Source: Prevotellaceae bacterium UBA7028 (lineage in GTDB: Bacteria > Bacteroidota > Bacteroidia > Bacteroidales > Bacteroidaceae). Taken from it: a stretch of 7,277 bases of DNA. The notes under the pieces are model-generated. The model made no database searches. It was not told where the DNA came from and worked only from the letters and a program-made list of their open reading frames with translations. This document shows positions 1 to 4,352 of this stretch, in pieces. Location of the stretch: the NCBI GenBank assembly GCA_002494215.1, contig DLBF01000104.1, forward strand, positions 281 through 7,557, written 5' to 3'. The position numbers and the translations under genes were made by a program. How positions within the stretch are numbered: the stretch's first letter is position 1; the number at the start of each line of letters is the position of its first letter.

Positions 1-58
1 AGTTAAGCCCGCCCGCGCCGATGGTACTGCACACCCGTGGGAGAGTAGGTAGCCGCCG
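1..58 (+). rRNA. rrf: 5S ribosomal RNA, 3' part (5' end lies outside the window)
   Basis: The sequence matches the conserved 3' half of bacterial 5S rRNA: AGTTAAGCCCGCC, then GCGCCGATGGTACTGC, then GGGAGAGTAGGT and the closing CCGCC that pairs with the missing 5' end. Roughly half of the usual 110-120 nt is present. The mature end is probably at or near position 57-58, immediately before a run of eight T. This places the end of an rRNA operon (16S-23S-5S order in this phylum) at the left edge, transcribed rightward. The call rests on recognised consensus blocks. The exact 3' end is inferred. Confidence 0.92.
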
Positions 59-138
59 TTTTTTTTAACGTAGAAACCCTTCGAGAGAAATCTCGGAGGG
101 TTTTCTGCGTTTAGGCGGTATCCTACTCTTCCACGGGT
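33..138. repeat. Long inverted repeat: 5S 3' end and a degenerate reverse copy of it
   Basis: The last 25 bases of the 5S gene (33-57) are complementary to 114-138 in reverse orientation. Positions 33-49 pair with 122-138 over 17 consecutive positions with a single G-U, and 53-57 pair with 114-118. Between them, 50-52 against 119-121 are two mismatches and a G-U. The arms enclose the T8 run and the 67-111 hairpin, so 33-138 can form one nested structure. Similarity to 5S stops at about 138. It may be a remnant of a reversed 5S tail or a stem selected at the operon end; the sequence does not decide between these. Confidence 0.75.
59..111 (+). terminator. T8 run plus strong hairpin after the 5S gene (rRNA operon terminator/processing region)
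   Basis: Positions 59-66 are eight T directly after the closing 5S helix. Positions 67-86 then pair with 91-111 around a GAAA loop (87-90), giving a stem of about 20 bp with one bulge and wobble pairs (AACGTAGAAA arm against TTTTCTGCGTT arm; CCCTTCGAGA against TCTCGGAGGG). The hairpin is not followed by a long T tract, so termination may occur at the T8 behind the 5S helix, with the hairpin acting as a backup or processing element. Its position at an rRNA operon end supports the role; the mechanism is inferred. Confidence 0.55.
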
Positions 139-167
139 CCGTGGGCGACTGAGGTCTTTAGTGGAAA

Positions 168-310
168 AGACCCACCCCGACCCTCCCGTAAAGGGAGGGA
201 GGTAGTTTACTGTTTACAAGGTTATGAGGTGCGGTTACTAACCTTTTGCCCCCTGCCCCTTGCTCCTTGCCCCAATGCTCCCTCCCTCACGGGAGGGCCG
301 GGGTGGGTCT
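168..310. repeat. Inverted pair of REP-like GC-rich palindromic units (BIME-like)
   Basis: Unit A (168-199) reads AGACCCACCCCG, then a CCCTCCC / GGGAGGG hairpin (181-187 with 193-199, 5-nt loop). Unit B (280-310) is the same unit on the opposite strand: CCCTCCC (280-286) pairs with GGGAGGG (291-297) around TCAC, followed by CCGGGGTGGGTCT. Outside the loop the two differ at about one base. An 80-nt spacer (200-279), C-rich at its right end and otherwise featureless, lies between them. A further 7-bp hairpin (153-159 with 166-172) overlaps the left edge. This is the form of REP/BIME elements in bacterial intergenic regions. Mobility by a RAYT-type transposase is family knowledge; no such gene is in the window. 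Confidence 0.7.
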
Positions 311-329
311 GGAGGGCCGGGGTGGGTCT
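292..329. repeat. Perfect 19-bp tandem duplication at the edge of REP unit B
   Basis: GGAGGGCCGGGGTGGGTCT occurs at 292-310 and again, identical and directly adjacent, at 311-329. It extends REP-like unit B without its hairpin partner, which suggests slippage or unequal exchange within the repeat. Two copies with no spacer are not a CRISPR array. Confidence 0.9.
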
Positions 330-343
330 TGGTCTGTGTCTAC

Positions 344-376
344 AAAAAAAGCCGGCTCAGTGTTTACTGAACCGGC
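344..376 (-). terminator. Intrinsic terminator, minus strand
   Basis: Read on the minus strand, GCCGGTTCAG pairs with CTGAGCCGGC around a TAAACA loop (10-bp stem with one G-U) and is followed by seven T (344-350). In the plus direction the same position is a C-A mismatch and there is no T tract, so the element works leftward. It would end both galM read-through, 168 bases past its stop, and the short transcript predicted from the promoter at 468-499. Confidence 0.88.
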
Positions 377-390
377 CTAACCAACTATTA

Positions 391-450
391 TTAACTATTC
401 AATGGGACTGAAGCCTCACGGCTTGAGTATATAAAGAGAACTAATACCAT
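391..450 (-). CDS. Candidate 19-residue small protein (low confidence)
   Basis: An ATG at 448-450 (minus strand) opens 19 codons for MVLVLFIYSSREASVPLNS and ends in TAA, immediately followed in frame by TAA and TAG. The start lies about 11 nt inside the predicted transcript, behind a purine-rich GAAAAAGAAGAA leader, and the terminator hairpin begins 15 bases after the first stop. The first eight residues are strongly hydrophobic. Evidence for: promoter, start, triple stop and terminator are in a workable order. Against: 19 codons can easily arise by chance in AT-rich DNA, and no family is recognised. The function is unknown. Confidence 0.18.
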   Translation of the reverse strand: MVLVLFIYSSREASVPLNS

Positions 451-467
451 TTCTTCTTTTTCTGATG

Positions 468-499
468 CAAAGGTATGCACTTTTTAACTACCTTGCAAA
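468..499 (-). promoter_or_regulatory. Bacteroidetes-type promoter reading leftward, downstream of galM
   Basis: On the minus strand, TTTG (496-499) is followed after exactly 20 nt by TACCTTTG (468-475), matching the TTTG / TAnnTTTG pattern of the Bacteroidetes primary sigma factor. Start of transcription would be near 461-462. It lies about 45 bases past the galM stop codon and does not serve galM. The only thing downstream before the terminator at 344-376 is the short region described as a candidate small transcript. Confidence 0.6.
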
Positions 500-543
500 T
501 ATTTTGGTATAAATCTTTCTCTTTTTAGATAAAATAGTATAAT

Positions 544-1689
544 TTACTTGGTGCTGAACTTGTAAACTGTGGTGGTCTGATACTTTTCTCCAGGTCGAAG
601 AGTTGTGGTAGGCCACTCAGGATGATTGGGGCTGTCTGGGTAATGCTGGCTCTCGAAGCAGAATGCGCTGCGACGTGGATACTTAACGCCCTTCTTGCCT
701 ACGAAGCTGCCATCCAAGAAGTTTCCTGCATAGAACTGTACGCCAGGCTGGTCGGTAAACATTTCCATGAAGATACCTGAGTTGGGATCGTAGAGTGTTC
801 CGAATGCTTTGTTGATGTCGCCTTTGGTGTTCAGAATCCAGTTATGGTCATAGCCCTTGCCGTTCTGAATCTGCTCGCTTGAAGTATCGTCAATGCGGTC
901 GCCAATAGCAGTTGCAGTACGGAAGTCAAATGGTGTGCCCTCAACGGCCAGTACCTCTCCTGTAACAGCTACATCAGCATCTACGGCTGTGATGCTGTCG
1001 GCATCCAGTGTCAGAATCTCATCCAGACAATCTGTGCTGGCATCGCCACTCAGGTTAAAGTAGCAATGGTTGGTAAGGTTGAGTACGGTTGCTTTATCTG
1101 TGGTTGCCTCGTAGGTAATCTGCAGAGCATTATCGTTGGTAAGCGTGTATGTTACCTTGACATCTATGTTGCCAGGATATCCGTCTTCTCCGTCTGCACT
1201 TGTTGTAGTGAACTCCAGATTCTGCTCGTCAATCTTGTTGCCTGTCCAGATACGGTTATGGAAGGCAACAGGGCCGCCACCATGAAGACTGTTGGGGCCA
1301 TTATTGATGGGCAGCTGATAGCTTTCGCCATCCAGTGTGAACTGTCCCTTGGCAATACGGTTGCCATAGCGTCCGATGAGTGCTCCGAAGTTGCAGCCCT
1401 CGGCGCCATACTTCTCGTAGTCTTGAATGTTGTCGTGTCCAAGGCATACATCCTGCATGTTGCCATCCTTGTCGGGTACCATGATGCTGACAATACGTCC
1501 GCCGAAGTTGGTGAAGCATACTTCCATACCGTTGGCATTGGTGAGTACATACAGAGCTGTGGAGTCTGTAGCAAAACTGTCGGCACATAGACCAGAGGCG
1601 GTAAGGCTCTCTTGTTTAGCAGGATTGCATGAGGTCATGCCAAGACCTATGGCAGCTGCCAATAGGCCGAAACATAAGGTTTTCTTCAT
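544..1689 (-). CDS. galM: Aldose 1-epimerase (galactose mutarotase), exported lipoprotein
   Basis: Interconverts alpha and beta anomers of galactose, glucose and related aldoses. The 381-residue protein starts with a lipoprotein signal (MKK, hydrophobic stretch, lipobox GMTSC with Cys21), which explains its excess over the roughly 340-350 residues of cytosolic GalM. Family motifs are in order: GRYGNRI (106-112), NSLHGG (His136), the TNHCYFNLSG block (catalytic His208), YDHNW (Asp281), GVQFYAGNF (316-324), and FESQHYPD with the presumed catalytic base Glu346. All key residues are present, so it should be active. The residues after Cys21 (NPAKQES) lack the acidic run linked to surface export, so a periplasm-facing lipoprotein is my inference. 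It is transcribed leftward, alone, divergent from the FAS1 lipoprotein gene. The leader is A-rich (ACCAAAACAAAACAAA) with no Shine-Dalgarno. The native sugar cannot be read from the sequence. Confidence 0.95.
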   Translation of the reverse strand: MKKTLCFGLLAAAIGLGMTSCNPAKQESLTASGLCADSFATDSTALYVLTNANGMEVCFTNFGGRIVSIMVPDKDGNMQDVCLGHDNIQDYEKYGAEGCNFGALIGRYGNRIAKGQFTLDGESYQLPINNGPNSLHGGGPVAFHNRIWTGNKIDEQNLEFTTTSADGEDGYPGNIDVKVTYTLTNDNALQITYEATTDKATVLNLTNHCYFNLSGDASTDCLDEILTLDADSITAVDADVAVTGEVLAVEGTPFDFRTATAIGDRIDDTSSEQIQNGKGYDHNWILNTKGDINKAFGTLYDPNSGIFMEMFTDQPGVQFYAGNFLDGSFVGKKGVKYPRRSAFCFESQHYPDSPNHPEWPTTTLRPGEKYQTTTVYKFSTK

Positions 1690-1767
1690 TTTGTTTTGTT
1701 TTGGTTAATAATATAATAATGTATAAATAAGAGTCTATGCAGAATGCATCACGACTTATTGTCATGG

Positions 1768-1775
1768 CAAATTTA
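1768..1775 (-). promoter_or_regulatory. Candidate -7 box of the galM promoter
   Basis: On the minus strand this reads TAAATTTG, matching TAnnTTTG. It would start transcription near 1761 and give a 5' leader of about 70 nt before the galM start. No clear TTTG lies at the expected -33 distance, so the promoter is either weak or helped by an activator. Confidence 0.4.
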
Positions 1776-1811
1776 TTGTAAATTCGTGAAATAAGGAATG
1801 ATTTTAATAAT

Positions 1812-1823
1812 TTTTTGCAAAAA
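1812..1823. promoter_or_regulatory. Perfect 12-bp palindrome between divergent promoters
   Basis: TTTTTGCAAAAA is a perfect palindrome in the middle of the galM/FAS1 divergent region. Its centre is 46 bases from the centre of the leftward -7 box (1768-1775) and 46 bases from the centre of the rightward -7 box (1860-1867). A dimeric regulator site acting on both promoters is possible. Such A/T palindromes also occur by chance in AT-rich spacers, so this is a suggestion only. Confidence 0.25.
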
Positions 1824-1859
1824 GTGCGCTCTTTACGTCAAGGATGAAAATAAAAATGC

Positions 1860-1867
1860 TATCTTTG
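1860..1867 (+). promoter_or_regulatory. -7 box of the FAS1 lipoprotein promoter
   Basis: TATCTTTG matches TAnnTTTG and is followed by GCGTC, placing the transcription start near 1874 and giving a leader of about 22 nt before the ATG at 1897. The -33 element is poor: the nearest candidate is TTTA at 1832-1835, spaced 24 nt. Confidence 0.55.
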
Positions 1868-1896
1868 CGTCAGAAAAATGAAAATAACCTAATAAA

Positions 1897-4023
1897 ATGC
1901 GTAAACTTACACTGTTTTTCGGTCTGATTGTGGCCCTTCTGCTGATGTATGGCTGTTCGGAGGAAGTGGATACTTCCTCTCGCTATGTATTCAAATACGA
2001 AACTATCCTAACCTATCTGCAAAAACATGAGGCATATAGCGAATATGCCAAACTGTTAGGCAAGGTAAAAATCGGTAGGTACAATTCTTCGACCGTGGGT
2101 CAGCTTCTAAGCGCTCGTGGAAACTATACGGTTTTTGCACCCACCAATAAGGCAATAAATGAATATCTGCAGACCTTGGTTGATGAGGAATTGATAAGCG
2201 AGCCCTCATGGGATGCTTTTACGGATAGCGCCAAATTGGACTCTGTCCGTAAGGTGATAGTTTTCAATAGCATTATTGATGGCGGTGATGAAAGAGACAA
2301 TTTTTATTATGTTACTGATTTCCCGGAAGCTGACAAAGGGGAGTTTATCCTGGGCAATCTTTTTGACCGTAAGTTGAGCGTCAGTCGTTTTCTTGACCCT
2401 GATAGTCTGTGCATCAACGGAGATTGTCCTATCGACAAATACCAGCGTGACATTCTTACCATTAATGGTGTTATCCATCAGATAGGCAAGGTTATCGCCC
2501 CCAAAGATGTCACTGCAGCCAGTTATATTCAGGAATGCCTTGATGAGCAGCGCGATGGTTATCTTACCATGTTCCGTGCTATTCAGGCTTGTGGATTGTT
2601 GGATACACTCTCTGCTATAAGAGACGAGGTCTATGAAGAGCTATACCAGCAGGGACAAATTGAAGATCTGCATGGTATGACACAAGTGGGTTTTGCTGAG
2701 GGAGAGACAGCCTCAGCTCCTAAGCACAGATTGTATGGCTTTACCATCTTTGCTGAGACGGACGATTTCTGGCGTTCTCAAGGTATTGATCCCCAATCTC
2801 CAGATTTGCTGCAGAACCTGATAAAGTGGATTCTTGACAACCATCAGTACTCAGTCGATGATGTCTTTACTACGGGAACCGACTATGAATCAGAGAAGAA
2901 CTTGCTATACCAGTGGGTTACCTATCATATTTTGCCTATGAAGATACCTGCCGACAAGTTGGTATTCCATATCAATGAATATGGTTTCAACCTGAACCAA
3001 CCCAAGTTGTATGGCATCCCTGTGTATGAATATTATACTTCATTCGGACCACGTCGTCTGTTTAAGCTGTATGAGAGTAAGGAAAGTAATGGAATTTATA
3101 TAAATCGCTTCCCCAAACATGACAATGGTCGTCGTGGTACTAATCATGAACTTTACTGTGATCCGGATAAAGTGGGTTGTAAGGTTGAGACGGAATCGCC
3201 GATGGCTGTGCTGACAGACATAGTAAACTGTAACATCTATCCCATTGATGCCCCTCTCTCTTATAGCGATGCAGTTAGGGATAATCTGCAGAAAGATCGT
3301 ATCCGCTTTGACGGTATGAGCTTGTTCCCCGAGGCTATCAATAATGATATCCGTTTGAAGAAGGCCACAGCAGAGCAGTACAAGCATGTGTATATCCCCA
3401 ATACAGTACGTTCTTACAACTACTTCCCCAACATGCAACAGAATTCAGATATGAATTTCGTCTATTATAACGCATGGAACGATGACTGGTGCAACCTGCA
3501 GCGTGACGAGATGAAGGCGGTAGGTAGGTTCGAGGTTATGTTCACCTTACCTCCCGTACCTCGTCGTGGTACATATGAGGTTCGTTACAAGGTTCTTGCC
3601 AATTCTAACCGTGGAATTGCGCAGATTTATTTTGGATCAGATCCGGATAATCTTCCTGTTGCCGGTATCCCCATTGACTTGACAATGGATTGCAGAAATG
3701 ATGCTGATGCCAGAAAGGTCGGTTATGAGAGAGATACGGATGACGATGAATTTAATGCTGAGGTTGACAAGCGTATGCGTAACAACGGATACATGAAGGG
3801 GCCTCAGTCTATCAACTCGGATAATGGCACGGAGCGTGGATACAATGACCGCGAGAATATCCGCCATATCTTTGTGCGTCAGACACTTGACCCCAATAAG
3901 ACGTATTATATCAAGTTGAAATCTGTGCTTGAATCAAGCAAGAAAGAGTTCTATATGGACTTCATAGAATACTGCGCTAAGGAGATCTATGATAACCCTG
4001 TAGAGCCAGAAGATATTTGGTAG
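1897..4023 (+). CDS. FAS1 (fasciclin) domain lipoprotein with probable C-terminal jelly-roll domain
   Basis: A 708-residue outer-membrane lipoprotein of unknown specific function. The signal peptide ends in LLMYGC (Cys20) and is followed by SEEVD; acidic residues right after the Cys resemble the Bacteroidetes surface-export signal, so display on the cell surface is likely. A first FAS1 domain spans about 35-203, with the hallmark TVFAPTNKAINEYL near its start and ILTINGVIHQIGKVIAP at its end. A second, longer and more divergent FAS1-like region spans about 218-455 (YGFTIFAETDDFW at 280-292, LLYQWVTYHILP at 336-347, AVLTDIVNCNIYPIDAPL near its end). The C-terminal 250 residues look like a beta-sandwich: GTYEVRYKVLANSNRG, IAQIYFG, IPIDL, then TYYIKLKS and FYMDFIEY, a pattern seen in carbohydrate-binding jelly rolls. 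Proteins of this kind are often beside SusC/SusD genes in Bacteroidetes; none is here. A glycan-binding or adhesion role is inference. Confidence 0.85.
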   Translation: MRKLTLFFGLIVALLLMYGCSEEVDTSSRYVFKYETILTYLQKHEAYSEYAKLLGKVKIGRYNSSTVGQLLSARGNYTVFAPTNKAINEYLQTLVDEELISEPSWDAFTDSAKLDSVRKVIVFNSIIDGGDERDNFYYVTDFPEADKGEFILGNLFDRKLSVSRFLDPDSLCINGDCPIDKYQRDILTINGVIHQIGKVIAPKDVTAASYIQECLDEQRDGYLTMFRAIQACGLLDTLSAIRDEVYEELYQQGQIEDLHGMTQVGFAEGETASAPKHRLYGFTIFAETDDFWRSQGIDPQSPDLLQNLIKWILDNHQYSVDDVFTTGTDYESEKNLLYQWVTYHILPMKIPADKLVFHINEYGFNLNQPKLYGIPVYEYYTSFGPRRLFKLYESKESNGIYINRFPKHDNGRRGTNHELYCDPDKVGCKVETESPMAVLTDIVNCNIYPIDAPLSYSDAVRDNLQKDRIRFDGMSLFPEAINNDIRLKKATAEQYKHVYIPNTVRSYNYFPNMQQNSDMNFVYYNAWNDDWCNLQRDEMKAVGRFEVMFTLPPVPRRGTYEVRYKVLANSNRGIAQIYFGSDPDNLPVAGIPIDLTMDCRNDADARKVGYERDTDDDEFNAEVDKRMRNNGYMKGPQSINSDNGTERGYNDRENIRHIFVRQTLDPNKTYYIKLKSVLESSKKEFYMDFIEYCAKEIYDNPVEPEDIW

Positions 4024-4052
4024 AAATAAACTTTTTTTCAAAAAAATCTCAA

Positions 4053-4091
4053 AAAAGTTCTCCTCGTATGTTACAGGAGAACTTTTCTTTT
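4053..4091 (+). terminator. Intrinsic terminator after the FAS1 lipoprotein gene
   Basis: AAAAGTTCTCCT (4053-4064) pairs perfectly with AGGAGAACTTTT (4075-4086) over 12 bp around a 10-nt loop, then CTTTTG. It lies about 30 bases after the stop codon at 4021-4023. The A-rich flank on the left would also allow function on the opposite strand, although no leftward gene approaches it. Confidence 0.88.
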
Positions 4092-4223
4092 GTCTTATAT
4101 GTGAGTGCTGCGAAGCACGATGTGGATATGGTTAATAAATTTTCATTAGGTTAATTTGAATGGTTGGTATTGGTTTTTGAGGTAAAAAGATTTGTTACAA
4201 AAAAAGGCCAACCTTTGTTAAAG
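4092..4223. other. Gene-free spacer between two terminators
   Basis: Most of a 329-base gap without a gene (4024-4352). It contains a small GTGCT / AGCAC hairpin with a GCGA tetraloop (4105-4118) and, at 4210-4217, AACCTTTG, one base off the -7 consensus; a TTTG at 4191-4194 is only 15 nt upstream, too close for the usual spacing. I see no convincing ORF, repeat or known RNA here. Confidence 0.5.
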
Positions 4224-4268
4224 AAAGAGCAGTTCCAACGGGAACTGCTCTTTTCTTTTTTCTTTTTT
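4224..4268 (+). terminator. Second strong intrinsic terminator upstream of the GH32 gene
   Basis: AAAGAGCAGTTCC (4224-4236) pairs perfectly with GGAACTGCTCTTT (4241-4253) over 13 bp around an AACG loop, followed by TCTTTTTTCTTTTTT. It is one of the clearest terminators in the window and comes about 200 bases after the FAS1 gene. It insulates the GH32 gene from upstream transcription. Confidence 0.9.
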
Positions 4269-4289
4269 CCGTTTATATAAGAAGTAGAA

Positions 4290-4321
4290 GTTGCTTGTTT
4301 GGCGGCAAATCAGTACCTTTG
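4290..4321 (+). promoter_or_regulatory. Promoter of the GH32 gene
   Basis: TACCTTTG at 4314-4321 matches TAnnTTTG. A GTTG at 4290-4293 sits 20 nt upstream in the -33 position; a full TTTG at 4298-4301 is only 12 nt away and is less likely. Transcription would begin near 4328, giving a leader of about 25 nt that is almost entirely A/T. Confidence 0.6.
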
Positions 4322-4352
4322 TCATACGTTTTATATATAATAGTTATAATCT

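Larger units (their letters stand above)
344..461 (-). ncRNA. Candidate short transcript of about 118 nt (small RNA or micro-mRNA)
   Basis: A near-consensus promoter (468-499) and a strong intrinsic terminator (344-376) on the same strand enclose this segment. Besides the terminator it contains a second small hairpin (411-415 with 420-424, loop TCAC, extendable by three pairs past one mismatch). I do not recognise it as 6S, tmRNA, SRP RNA or another known family. It also contains a 19-codon ORF with its own entry. Boundaries are inferred from the promoter and terminator. The alternative is that the segment is simply the galM 3' UTR with a chance promoter match. Confidence 0.38.

Noticed and set aside
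292..329. Tandem 19-bp repeats as a CRISPR remnant
   Set aside because: Only two copies, directly abutting with no spacer, and part of a palindromic REP-like unit; no cas gene is present.
229..411. 60-codon plus-strand ORF through the REP region
   Set aside because: It reads across the GC-rich palindromes and the minus-strand terminator, has Pro/Leu/Gly-rich low-complexity content from the repeats, and has no promoter or family resemblance.
344..461. The short minus-strand transcript as 6S RNA
   Set aside because: It is shorter than usual 6S RNAs and I cannot see the long bulged rod structure; no basis beyond its being a small Bacteroidales RNA candidate.
1066..1590. 174-codon plus-strand ORF antisense to galM
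   Set aside because: It lies wholly inside galM, whose own protein carries all mutarotase motifs; the antisense reading is Val/Ala/Cys-rich with no recognisable domain.
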